DNA of 64,000 nucleotides from Chitinophaga sp. HK235 (lineage in GTDB: Bacteria > Bacteroidota > Bacteroidia > Chitinophagales > Chitinophagaceae). The position numbers were made by a program, and so were the translations under genes. Positions 15,282-24,001 of this stretch are shown here, in pieces. The stretch covers positions 496,001-560,000 of the forward strand of contig NZ_CP073766.1 of the NCBI RefSeq assembly GCF_018255755.1. The letters run 5' to 3'. Under the pieces are notes generated by a model. That model was given only the letters and a program-made list of their open reading frames with translations. It ran no database searches and was not told where the DNA came from. Every line of letters begins with the position of its first letter. Position 1 is the stretch's first letter.

Positions 15282-16538
15282 ATGCCTTATCTTTTTACGT
15301 CTGAATCTGTTTCAGAAGGACACCCCGATAAAGTAGCCGATCAGATTTCTGATGCACTGATCGATCATTTTCTGGCATATGATCCATCATCCAAAGTAGC
15401 TTGTGAAACCCTTGTAACTACCGGACAGGTTGTACTGGCAGGTGAAGTTAAATCAGAGGCTTACCTGGACGTACAGGACATCGCCCGCGAAGTAATTCGC
15501 AAAATTGGATATACCAAGAGTGAATATATGTTTGAAGCCAATTCCTGTGGTATCTTTTCTGCTATCCATGAGCAGTCTCCGGATATCAATCAGGGAGTTG
15601 AGCGTAAAGCACCTGAAGAGCAGGGCGCCGGCGACCAGGGTATGATGTTTGGTTACGCTACCCGCGAAACTGACAACTATATGCCGCTGGCACTGGACCT
15701 CGCACACAAACTGTTGCTGGAACTGGCTGCACTGCGCAGAGAAAACAAAGATATTACCTATCTGCGTCCTGATGCAAAATCACAGGTAACCATCGAATAC
15801 TCTGATGACAACAAACCTGTAAGGATTGATACCATCGTGATCTCCACTCAGCACGACGACTTCGGTCCTGATGATGAAATGCTGGCGAAGATTAAAGCCG
15901 ATATGATCAATATCCTGATCCCTCGCGTAAAAGCCAAGCTGAAACCAGAGCTGCAGCAACTGTTTGACGGATACGATATCCAGCATCATATCAACCCAAC
16001 CGGTAAATTTGTGATCGGTGGTCCTCACGGTGATACCGGCCTCACTGGTCGTAAAATCATCGTAGATACCTACGGTGGTAAAGGTGCTCACGGTGGTGGT
16101 GCTTTCTCCGGTAAAGATCCTTCCAAAGTAGACCGTTCTGCTGCCTATGCTACCCGTCATATCGCCAAAAACCTGGTAGCTGCAGGTGTTTGCGACGAAG
16201 TACTGGTACAGGTGTCTTACGCAATCGGTGTTGCCAAACCATGCGGTGTTTACGTTAATACCTATGGCACTGGCAAAGTAAAAATGAAGGATGGTGAGAT
16301 TGCGAAAAAAGTAGAAGAAATCTTTGATCTGCGTCCTTACGCTATCGAGCAAAGACTGAAACTGCGCAATCCTATCTACAGTGATACTGCTGCCTATGGC
16401 CACATGGGCCGCGAACCTAAAGTGGTGACCAAAGTCTTCAACAAAGGAAAGAAAAACGAGAAATCCGTAGAGGTAGAACTGTTTACCTGGGAAAAACTCG
16501 ACTACGTAGATAAAGTAAAAGCTGCTTTCGGACTTTAA
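15282..16538 (+). CDS. metK: S-adenosylmethionine synthase
   Basis: This enzyme makes S-adenosylmethionine from methionine and ATP. The 418-residue protein contains TSESVSEGHPDKVADQISDA (ATP/methionine-binding His and Asp), GAGDQGMMFGYA, GGPHGDTGLTGRKIIVDTYG and GGGAFSGKDPSKVDRSAAY (P-loop-like motif). The length is slightly above the roughly 385-residue proteobacterial enzyme, as is usual in Bacteroidota. A strong terminator follows at 16575. Confidence 0.97.
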   Translation: MPYLFTSESVSEGHPDKVADQISDALIDHFLAYDPSSKVACETLVTTGQVVLAGEVKSEAYLDVQDIAREVIRKIGYTKSEYMFEANSCGIFSAIHEQSPDINQGVERKAPEEQGAGDQGMMFGYATRETDNYMPLALDLAHKLLLELAALRRENKDITYLRPDAKSQVTIEYSDDNKPVRIDTIVISTQHDDFGPDDEMLAKIKADMINILIPRVKAKLKPELQQLFDGYDIQHHINPTGKFVIGGPHGDTGLTGRKIIVDTYGGKGAHGGGAFSGKDPSKVDRSAAYATRHIAKNLVAAGVCDEVLVQVSYAIGVAKPCGVYVNTYGTGKVKMKDGEIAKKVEEIFDLRPYAIEQRLKLRNPIYSDTAAYGHMGREPKVVTKVFNKGKKNEKSVEVELFTWEKLDYVDKVKAAFGL

Positions 16539-16574
16539 TTCGTTCGCAGTTAAGTTTATAGCATAGTTTGTATC

Positions 16575-16608
16575 AAAAAGCCCTGCTTCTCCGGAAGCAG
16601 GGCTTTTT
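16575..16608 (+). terminator. Intrinsic terminator after metK
   Basis: AAAAAGCCCTGCTTC, a TCCG loop, then GAAGCAGGGCTTTTT: a perfect 15-bp stem ending in a T-run, 36 bases after the metK stop. Its symmetrical A/T flanks would allow function in both directions. Confidence 0.9.
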
Positions 16609-16665
16609 GCTTTATTTTTAAAAGTGGTTACTGTAACTTACACCCCCGAAGAAAGATCCCCCATC

Positions 16666-17703
16666 ATGCATATTGCCAAGAAAATTTTCTACCAGACAAT
16701 TCGGTTGGCCAACTTATCCCTGTTAAAAAAAAGTAGCGGCAACCGGTTATTGTTACCCTATCACCACCTGGTAAGCGATGAACAGGTACCACATGTCAAA
16801 CACCTGTATCCCTATAAAGGCATAAAAGCCTTTCAGGAAGATCTTGACTACCTGCTGCGTCACTTTCGTCCTGTTGGCCTGCAGGAGGTGCTGAAAAGTA
16901 TACAAGAACAGCAACCCCTTCCCTCCAATGCTTTCCTGCTTACCTTTGATGATGGACTGAAAGAAGTATCGGAAGTGATTGCCCCGCTGTTGTTGCGTAA
17001 GGGGATACCGGCCGTTTTTTTTCTGAACACGGCATTTCTGGATAACCAGGAACTCTTCTACCGGTTTAAAATCAGTCTGATTATTGACGCATTGTTTCAA
17101 CAGCCCCACAGCGGTGCATTGCAAGCCGAAATGGCGCGCATCCTGGCTTTACCATCCACACCAGACCTGCAACAGCTGGTCCAGGCAGTGAAGGGGATCA
17201 CTTACAAAAAACGAAACCTCACTGATGAGCTGGGGACAGCCATGGATCTCTCTTTCGATACCTACCTGCGCAAACAGCAGCCGTTTATGAGTACCGCCCA
17301 GGTGCAACAGCTGGTGGAACAAGGTTTCGCTATCGGAGGGCATAGTATCGATCATCCTTATTACAAAGAGTTGTCACTGGAGGAAATGCTACACCAGACG
17401 ACAGCATCGGTGAACGTACTGGCGGAGCGGTTTAAGTTGCCCTATAAAGTATTTGCGTTCCCGCATTCAGATGCCGGTATTCCCGCGGTGTTTTTTGACA
17501 GGCTGCTGAAAGGTCCTCAGCCCGCGCTGGACCTTATTTTTGGTACCAACAACCAACGAACAGACATATACCCTGAAATATTACACCGTTTTAATTGTGA
17601 GCGTCCGGAAATAAGTATAACTGCAGCAGTGAAAGGTATCCTGTTTTACAACTACTGGCAGCGGAGAAAAGGAAAGGCTGCAATACACCGGCAGCAAGTA
17701 TGA
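16666..17703 (+). CDS. Polysaccharide deacetylase family protein (NodB domain)
   Basis: This 345-residue protein of carbohydrate esterase family 4 type is predicted to remove N- or O-acetyl groups from a polysaccharide or a lipid-linked precursor. Motif 1 is FLLTFDDGL, with the catalytic and metal-binding Asp pair. Motif 2 is GGHSIDHPYY, with two metal-binding His. VFAFPHSDAG is the later motif region. No clear signal peptide is seen, so the location may be cytoplasmic or membrane-associated. The ATG at 16666 is chosen over an upstream GTG at 16624 because the latter adds unrelated residues. It stands at the edge of the polysaccharide locus and may act on its product. Confidence 0.82.
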   Translation: MHIAKKIFYQTIRLANLSLLKKSSGNRLLLPYHHLVSDEQVPHVKHLYPYKGIKAFQEDLDYLLRHFRPVGLQEVLKSIQEQQPLPSNAFLLTFDDGLKEVSEVIAPLLLRKGIPAVFFLNTAFLDNQELFYRFKISLIIDALFQQPHSGALQAEMARILALPSTPDLQQLVQAVKGITYKKRNLTDELGTAMDLSFDTYLRKQQPFMSTAQVQQLVEQGFAIGGHSIDHPYYKELSLEEMLHQTTASVNVLAERFKLPYKVFAFPHSDAGIPAVFFDRLLKGPQPALDLIFGTNNQRTDIYPEILHRFNCERPEISITAAVKGILFYNYWQRRKGKAAIHRQQV

Positions 17704-17734
17704 TAAATATCTATATGTAAATATCAAAATAAGT

Positions 17735-17756
17735 TTCAACATGAGTTGAATTTTTT
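17735..17756 (+). terminator. Weak intrinsic terminator
   Basis: TTCAAC, an ATGA loop, then GTTGAA and six T. The stem is only 6 bp, but placement 32 bases after the deacetylase stop and the T-run support it. Confidence 0.45.
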
Positions 17757-17858
17757 ATTTGGAATTAATGAATTTATATATTATATTTATTTATGAATTA
17801 TATAGGAATTTATATGTGTTTTTTGTTGAAAATGCAACCATTCGATGCATTTAAACAT

Positions 17859-17867
17859 TAAATTTGC
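17859..17867 (+). promoter_or_regulatory. Possible -7 element for the secreted esterase gene
   Basis: TAAATTTGC matches TAnnTTTG plus C, 76 bases before the GTG start at 17943. TTTG at 17822 is too far upstream for a normal -33 box. Partial support only. Confidence 0.35.
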
Positions 17868-17942
17868 CGGTATTGAGAGAGAATCAGAATGGCTGCGGAA
17901 TAGGATAGGTGTATTATCTGAAAAGCAAAAAAATAACCCTTA

Positions 17943-20900
17943 GTGAAAAACCGAACTAATCTTAAGACGTTCTCTGGGATCATACTGGCATTATTTATCC
18001 TTATACCATTTGTATGTTGGGCCCAGGGTGACCAGACAGCCATTAAAGTAAAAGTTACGCCTTCCGGAATGACTACCAACGCCTGGCTTCATCTGCCAGA
18101 TGATTACTCCACCACCAATACAAATTATCCCCTGATTATTTTCCTGCACGGACTGGGGGAAGGAGGAACGGACATCAATGCGGTATTGGGGCAGGGGCTT
18201 CCCAAAGCCATTGCCAACGGGGCTAAAATGAATTTTACAGTAGGCGGAAAATCGTACAAGTTTATCGTGGTGTCGCCACAGATAGAAGGCGGCTGGGCCA
18301 AAGACTTTATGGTACAGGCTGTGCTGGAAGATATAAAAGCGAGGTATCGTGTTGATGTCTCCAGGGTTTATCTTACCGGCTTAAGTGCCGGCGGCTATGG
18401 CACCTGGAACTATGTAACCAGCAGTAAGGCTTATGCAGACAACATTGCAGCTATCGTTCCGGTATCTCCGGCGGCTATCTCCGCCGAACAGGCCAACAGC
18501 CTTTGCAATACCATTGTGGCAGCTGGTGTGCCGGTATGGTCTTTTGCCGGCAGTGGCAGCAGTGATGCCGCATTTTTATCCAATATGCAGTCTTATGAAC
18601 AGAAATACAACAGCTGTAACCCTGATGTAAAGGCTGTTTCCAGGATTGTTTATGGTAGTGGCCACGATGCCGGTACCTGGGATAAAGTATACAATCCCGG
18701 TCACACCTACCAGCAGCCCAACATCTACGAATGGATGCTGCAATTCACCAATAAAAGCGTTACACAACCTGTCAATCATCCTCCGGTAATAGTACTCGCC
18801 AAGAGCAGCATCAGCGTGAAAACGCCTGTAAGTACCATACTGCTCGACGGAACGGCATCCTATGCGCCTAACAGCAGGATCACCAAATACCGCTGGGAAA
18901 AGATATCAGGACCTTCGCAAGGAGTGTTGATCTCTCCGGATGCGGCCTCCGTAACGCTGAGCAGCCCGGTAGTAGGTAGTTATGTGCTAAGTCTCACCGT
19001 TACCAACGCACAGGGTGTATCCAGCACCGCCAACGCCACTGTAACGGTAAATGCCACCGGTTCTTCTGTAGGCTGCAACTGTAAACATGTGATCCAGCCC
19101 GGCCCGGGAGGAGGTATCTACAGCGATGGGAACCAACGGAATGTACAACCCGGTGATACCATCTGTATACCTGCAGGTAACTATCCCTACATACAGTTCT
19201 TTAATTATAAAGGCTCTCCCGAAAAACCGCTGGTATTCATCAATTGCGGAGGACAGGTAAGGGTGGGGGACGGGGGGAATTACGGATTGATCTTTAACCA
19301 TTCGCAGTATTTTAAAGTAACCGGTTCCGGCAGCGACGATAAGTACGGTTTTTATATCGACGGTGTAGGAAAACTCCTCAGTAGCGGACTGGCCATGGGC
19401 AAAGGATGTACCGACTATGAAGCAGAAAGGATTGAAGTAGCCAGAGCATCTGCCGGCGTCCTCGCCAAAATCAACCCCGATTGTGACCCTATCAACCAAT
19501 ACCCCAACTTCGCTATCCGCAACCTCAGTTTTCACGATCTTTATGTACATGATATAGGTGGAGAAGGTCTCTATATAGGACATACACTTCCCAACGGCAT
19601 AGATGTTACCTGCAGCGATGGCAGCGTTATTCATGTCCTGCCTCCCCGTATCTATAATCTGAAAATATATAACGTCACCACCCGGAATACAGGATGGGAC
19701 GGGATTCAGGTGGCCTCCGCGCCGGAAGGCGTGGAAATATTCAACAACGAAGTATACAATTTCGGGACAGAAAATAAGGGCAGCCAGCAAGCTGGTATCA
19801 TTATGGGTGGAGAATCCCGTGGTGTGATCTATGATAACAAGGTGATCAAAGGAACCGGTAATGCCATTGAAGTATTTGGTACCGGCCTGACTAAAGTCTA
19901 CAACAACATCATCAGCGATTGCGGCTGGGACGGCACTGCCACCGGGCAGGACGCCATTTTTGTGGATGACAGGCCTACCCGTAATAATTACAAACCCCTG
20001 CAGGTATATCTGTTGAATAATACTGTTGTCAACTCCAGACGAAGCGGTATTATGATATTAAGTACCTACGGTACTGTAGGCACAGACAACCTCCTGTATA
20101 ATAATCTGATCGTGGGTGGTGGCTCTTCTGTTAGTGGTGACAGAGGATTTGTCAATATTATGAAAGGGATAGAGTACAAATCGTCCAACAATCTTTACCT
20201 GGCCAATGCAGGAGTCGCTGGCTTCAGAGATGCGCCGGAAAAGGATTTTCACCTGGTGGCAGGATCCCCGGCCGTTGATAAAGGAATGGACCTGACCAGC
20301 TATGGTATTACTTCAGACTTCGACGGGGATGTAAGGCCCTACAACAGAATATTTGATGTGGGCGCAGATGAATATAGCGGAGAAACACCAGGCAACAGGC
20401 CACCAGTGGCCAGAGCCGGCAACAATATTTCCATCACCCTGCCGGTAAATGCTGTACAGCTGGATGGTTCAGCTTCTTCAGACCCGGATGGTATCATTAT
20501 CTCCTATCAATGGGAAAAGGCAGGTGGCCCTGCTGCTACGATCGAATCACCCGCCAGTGCGAGAACAACGGTTAGTGGTCTGGTGGTGGGGAGTTATACC
20601 TTTGAACTGACAGTTACAGACAATAAAGGGATAACAGCCAAAGATCGTGTAACCGTTACCGTATATCCCGAAGGACATAAATCACCCGTGGCCAATGCGG
20701 GCAGAAGTATGACCATCACCTTGCCGGCAAGCGCTGTAAAACTGGATGGATCTGCATCCTATAGCCCTGATGGACAGCTGGTAAAATATTTCTGGCAGCG
20801 TATTTTCGGAGATGTAGCTGCACAGATTATCTCTGCTGATAAGGACATTGCCTTTGTAACAGGGTTAGTAAAAGGAATATATGAATTTATGTTGACCGTA

Positions 20901-21221
20901 ACGGACGACAAAGGGGAAAACGCTACCGCCACCGTAACGCTTACGGTGCTGGATGATAATGACCATAGTTCACGAAGGATCGTGTTATTCCCCAATCCCT
21001 CTTCTGATTTCCTGCAGCTTAGGTTAGACGAAGTCCTCACAGATAATATCTCGGTACATATTTACAGTATTACCGGTCAGCTGATCCAAACGTATACCTT
21101 TAAGCAGGGCACAACGGTACAGGAACAACTCGATATCCGTAAGCTTGTTCAAGGCATATACATGCTGCAGATCACCAATGGAAAAGATTTTAATGAAACA
21201 ATCAAATTTGTAAAATCCTGA
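17943..21221 (+). CDS. Secreted esterase / PKD / right-handed beta-helix protein with T9SS sorting domain
   Basis: This 1092-residue exported protein has a GTG start, then a signal peptide ending near CWAQG. Residues about 30-270 form an alpha/beta hydrolase: oxyanion region PLIIFLHGLGEGG, nucleophile elbow LTGLSAGGYG near 145, likely His in GSGHDAG. A PKD domain spans about 280-370. A parallel beta-helix of the pectate-lyase/right-handed-helix type spans about 378-810 (VQPGDTICIPAGNYP, many NN and IYDN turns). Two more PKD domains (about 817-905 and 912-1000) and a type IX secretion tail (VLFPNPSSDFLQL onward) follow. It probably binds and de-esterifies a polysaccharide at the cell surface. 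The hydrolase part is clearly related to the protein at 22430. Convergent with an acyltransferase gene 12 bases away. Confidence 0.85.
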   Translation: MKNRTNLKTFSGIILALFILIPFVCWAQGDQTAIKVKVTPSGMTTNAWLHLPDDYSTTNTNYPLIIFLHGLGEGGTDINAVLGQGLPKAIANGAKMNFTVGGKSYKFIVVSPQIEGGWAKDFMVQAVLEDIKARYRVDVSRVYLTGLSAGGYGTWNYVTSSKAYADNIAAIVPVSPAAISAEQANSLCNTIVAAGVPVWSFAGSGSSDAAFLSNMQSYEQKYNSCNPDVKAVSRIVYGSGHDAGTWDKVYNPGHTYQQPNIYEWMLQFTNKSVTQPVNHPPVIVLAKSSISVKTPVSTILLDGTASYAPNSRITKYRWEKISGPSQGVLISPDAASVTLSSPVVGSYVLSLTVTNAQGVSSTANATVTVNATGSSVGCNCKHVIQPGPGGGIYSDGNQRNVQPGDTICIPAGNYPYIQFFNYKGSPEKPLVFINCGGQVRVGDGGNYGLIFNHSQYFKVTGSGSDDKYGFYIDGVGKLLSSGLAMGKGCTDYEAERIEVARASAGVLAKINPDCDPINQYPNFAIRNLSFHDLYVHDIGGEGLYIGHTLPNGIDVTCSDGSVIHVLPPRIYNLKIYNVTTRNTGWDGIQVASAPEGVEIFNNEVYNFGTENKGSQQAGIIMGGESRGVIYDNKVIKGTGNAIEVFGTGLTKVYNNIISDCGWDGTATGQDAIFVDDRPTRNNYKPLQVYLLNNTVVNSRRSGIMILSTYGTVGTDNLLYNNLIVGGGSSVSGDRGFVNIMKGIEYKSSNNLYLANAGVAGFRDAPEKDFHLVAGSPAVDKGMDLTSYGITSDFDGDVRPYNRIFDVGADEYSGETPGNRPPVARAGNNISITLPVNAVQLDGSASSDPDGIIISYQWEKAGGPAATIESPASARTTVSGLVVGSYTFELTVTDNKGITAKDRVTVTVYPEGHKSPVANAGRSMTITLPASAVKLDGSASYSPDGQLVKYFWQRIFGDVAAQIISADKDIAFVTGLVKGIYEFMLTVTDDKGENATATVTLTVLDDNDHSSRRIVLFPNPSSDFLQLRLDEVLTDNISVHIYSITGQLIQTYTFKQGTTVQEQLDIRKLVQGIYMLQITNGKDFNETIKFVKS

Positions 21222-21233
21222 ATACTGTAGCTT

Positions 21234-22391
21234 TTATATTCTTGTTTTCACCAGTGCATATTTCTGCTTCATACTCAGGAAGCGCTTCTCATACCATTCA
21301 TAGCTGAAATAGGCGATAATACAGGTGATCATCACACAGGCTACCGGATATAACAACTCATAAATCAGAACAGATTTTTGCGCCCCGAAAATCCGCTGAA
21401 ACCCCATCATCAGCAATTGACAGATAGGTGTATGGAACATATAGATGCCATAGGAGATTTTACCCAGTGTTTTGAACACCGGCTGCTCCAGGTTTAAGAT
21501 ACTGTTCTCCGAAACTGCGGCCAGCATGAGATATCCGAATAGTGCGGCGTGGATGAAATGATCAAAATAGTATTTGCTCACCACCGGTATTTTTAAAACA
21601 GAAAATGCCACCAGCACTGTGATGATGAGCATCAACCACTGAAGGGATTTGCTGAAGCCCTTGCGCAGAAAATTCGTATATGCTTCCCGGTGAAATAAGA
21701 TATAAGCTGCCAGCATACCGGTACCAAAAAGCTCCAGTTTGTCGAACAGCAGCAGATAACTTGTTTCCAGCAGATGAGTGGTGGATACGTTGTAATATAA
21801 AGGCACTATCACACAAAACAATTTGCTGATAAAACCCAGGCCTATCAGAATAATAAATAATGTTTTGAGCCGCTTGCGGAAAAATATCAGCAGCAGTGGC
21901 CAGAGCAGATAAAACTGTTCTTCTATACAAACAGACCAGGTTATTTCCACAATACCATTGTTGTAGGGAAAAAAGGCCAGCTGTATATTGACCGCAAAGA
22001 GCAGCAGGAAAAAGAGATTGGTCCCTATCACCAGCCAGTCAGTAGTCGCAGGGAGATGCAGCGCCTTAAACATAAAGGGCGCGATCAGGGTCAGTCCTAT
22101 GCCGTAGGCCAGGTAGAGCGGCCATATACGGAGTATCCTGCGGACATAGAAGTTTTTAAAATTAATAGTGCCTGTTTGCGCCTGTTCACTCAACAGCAGA
22201 TAACTGATCAGGAACCCGCTTAATACAAAGAAGAGATTTACACCTATCCGCCCGGTGCTTACGAAAGCCTCGTTGAGAAAGGGAAACGCATCTACCTTAA
22301 AATGCGATTTAAAAAATTGTGCATGGTGCAGAATAACCAGCAGTGCTGCTATAAACCTGATGCCATCCAGATTTTTAAAGTAAATTTTCAT
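21234..22391 (-). CDS. Acyltransferase 3 family membrane protein
   Basis: This 385-residue OafA/ExoZ-type integral membrane acyltransferase is predicted to O-acetylate (or otherwise acylate) a cell-surface polysaccharide. The N terminus NLDGIRFIAALLVILHHAQF holds the family's catalytic-region His. RIGVNLFFVLSGFLISYLL and VRRILRIWPLY are the conserved second and third segments. ITWSVCIEEQFYLLWPLL is also typical. About ten transmembrane helices are visible. There is no SGNH domain. It is the last gene of the minus-strand polysaccharide block, 38 bases after the esterase gene. Confidence 0.9.
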   Translation of the reverse strand: MKIYFKNLDGIRFIAALLVILHHAQFFKSHFKVDAFPFLNEAFVSTGRIGVNLFFVLSGFLISYLLLSEQAQTGTINFKNFYVRRILRIWPLYLAYGIGLTLIAPFMFKALHLPATTDWLVIGTNLFFLLLFAVNIQLAFFPYNNGIVEITWSVCIEEQFYLLWPLLLIFFRKRLKTLFIILIGLGFISKLFCVIVPLYYNVSTTHLLETSYLLLFDKLELFGTGMLAAYILFHREAYTNFLRKGFSKSLQWLMLIITVLVAFSVLKIPVVSKYYFDHFIHAALFGYLMLAAVSENSILNLEQPVFKTLGKISYGIYMFHTPICQLLMMGFQRIFGAQKSVLIYELLYPVACVMITCIIAYFSYEWYEKRFLSMKQKYALVKTRI

Positions 22392-22429
22392 TCTATCGTA
22401 TTAAACAGGAGTATAGGGATAATAGTGTA

Positions 22430-23215
22430 TTAAGATCGTTTGTATTGCAGCATCCACGAATAAATGTTCATGCCGTTCTCCTTATAGCGGGGATCATAAA
22501 AATCCTTAAAGCAGCAATGTTTGTTCTGATGGATGGTGAGTTTGGTGAGCCCGGGTTTGTACTGGTTGGTACTGTCGATATAGGACTGTACGGCTTCCAG
22601 AAAATGGGGCTCTTTGGTACCTGCAAAATACCAGCAGTGCAGGCCGGCATTTGCTACCAGTTTAAACTGTTTCGTGTTTTTGTCATCCAGTGAAGTAGGA
22701 GACATGGCCACCACCGCTGCAATACGTTTGGTGATAGCAGGACTTTCTGTAACAGCCATCATTGCAGCCCAGCCGCCGGCGCTATATCCGGTCAGATAAA
22801 CACGGGAAGTGTCTATACGGTAGGTTTGCAACAGGTCGTCCAGAACGGCCATGATTTCTTTGGGTTTCAGTCCGAAGCTGGGTGCCTGGGGCATCACCAC
22901 AATGAACTTGTATTTTTGTTTGTCCACGGGATTGACCGCTTCGAGTTTTACGCCCTTGTCCAGCCAGAAGGGGATACCTTCCAGTGCCAGTTTGCTCAGA
23001 TCATTGCCCGATTTGCTTTTCCCATGAAGGAAGATGATAATCGGGTATCTACGGGTGCTCACATTATAATCATCCGGTAACTGTATCAAAGCCCCGTTCT
23101 TTTTTCCACCCGCTGTTATTTTCACTTCTATCTGTTGCATGTTTCGCTGACCGAAGGTCATGTTGTGATACAACGATAAAGTAATTATCAGCAGGGCAGA
23201 TAATAAATATTTCAT
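22430..23215 (-). CDS. Secreted alpha/beta hydrolase (putative esterase)
   Basis: This 261-residue exported esterase-like protein carries the signal peptide MKYLLSALLIITLSLYH and matures near TFGQ. It aligns along its whole length with the N-terminal domain of the protein at 17943: LPDDYN, YPIIIFLHG, YKFIVVMPQ, SRVYLTGYSAGGWA (nucleophile elbow), NKHCCFKDFYDP (probable His region) and NIYSWMLQY. It is a stand-alone version without a sorting tail. The start at 23215 is preferred to 23248 because it puts the signal peptide at the N terminus. It sits between a TolC-like gene and an acyltransferase gene, which suggests removal of acyl groups from the exported polymer. Substrate unknown. Confidence 0.8.
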   Translation of the reverse strand: MKYLLSALLIITLSLYHNMTFGQRNMQQIEVKITAGGKKNGALIQLPDDYNVSTRRYPIIIFLHGKSKSGNDLSKLALEGIPFWLDKGVKLEAVNPVDKQKYKFIVVMPQAPSFGLKPKEIMAVLDDLLQTYRIDTSRVYLTGYSAGGWAAMMAVTESPAITKRIAAVVAMSPTSLDDKNTKQFKLVANAGLHCWYFAGTKEPHFLEAVQSYIDSTNQYKPGLTKLTIHQNKHCCFKDFYDPRYKENGMNIYSWMLQYKRS

Positions 23216-23264
23216 TACAATACTTTTAAAATTCAGAATCGTATGCATGAAGTAGTGCTGCCTT

Positions 23265-23999
23265 TTATTTTTGCAGCAATACTTCTTCGAGTCTTACGCC
23301 AATCATTTCCTCTATCTGCAGTTTCACTACATTGAGGTCTCTCTGAAGGACCTTTTGTTTGAACAGTTGTTCGCTGTAGGATTTGGAGGCAGTGCTGTAT
23401 TCCTGGTATCCTACGCCACCGCTGGAGAATTTCTCCTCTACTGTTTGCAGGTTGGCTGCTTCATCTTCTGCCATTTCTGTTTGAATGTTCAGCAGATCCG
23501 CTTTGTTGAGGTAGTCTTCATACAGTGACAGTATTTGTCTTTTAATCAGTCTTGCCAGTGTTTCTTTTTCTTCAGTAGCGATGGCCCTGTTTTTACGGGC
23601 AATTTTTACATCTGCAGGTTTGCTGATGAGTGATCCCAGGGGAACGTTGATACCGATGTTCCAGAGCGGGTAATAGATGTTGGCCCGATCAGGATTATTA
23701 GCCCTGTAGGCGCCTGTAGTTACCTCGTTGATGTTCATACTGGCAGTTACATAGTTGAGCCAGGAGGCACCTGCTTTGGTGACTTCATAGTCAGTTTTGT
23801 CTTTCTGATAACCGGCAATTCTCATCTGAGGATTGTCGAGTGCCAGTTCTACGAGCCGTTCTCTGATGGCATTGTTGGATGGGTTGGCAGAGGGCTGTGT
23901 CTGTGTCTGCGACTGAGGTTTCACATGGGGCGTCTTTTTTTGTGCATACATGCTTAAGGAGAGCAGCGCGGAACAGGAGAAAAGAAATATTCGTTTCAT
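23265..23999 (-). CDS. Short TolC-family outer membrane efflux-like protein
   Basis: The 244-residue exported protein has a signal peptide (MKRIFLFSCSALLSLSMYAQ) followed by a Gln/Thr-rich linker and one outer-membrane-efflux repeat. ALDNPQMRIAGYQKDKTDYE and the long amphipathic helices LLNIQTEMAEDEAANLQTVE to LKLQIEEMIGV match the TolC helical-barrel pattern. TolC proteins usually have about 420-480 residues with two such repeats; only one is present here. It lies 2 bases after the Wzy-like gene, so it is cotranscribed. It may serve in polymer export or as a periplasmic helical element. Confidence 0.7.
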   Translation of the reverse strand: MKRIFLFSCSALLSLSMYAQKKTPHVKPQSQTQTQPSANPSNNAIRERLVELALDNPQMRIAGYQKDKTDYEVTKAGASWLNYVTASMNINEVTTGAYRANNPDRANIYYPLWNIGINVPLGSLISKPADVKIARKNRAIATEEKETLARLIKRQILSLYEDYLNKADLLNIQTEMAEDEAANLQTVEEKFSSGGVGYQEYSTASKSYSEQLFKQKVLQRDLNVVKLQIEEMIGVRLEEVLLQK

Positions 24000-24001
24000 G
24001 A

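Noticed and set aside
18987..19790. 267-codon minus-strand frame inside the beta-helix coding region
   Set aside because: Antisense shadow of a strongly supported gene, with no recognisable domain.
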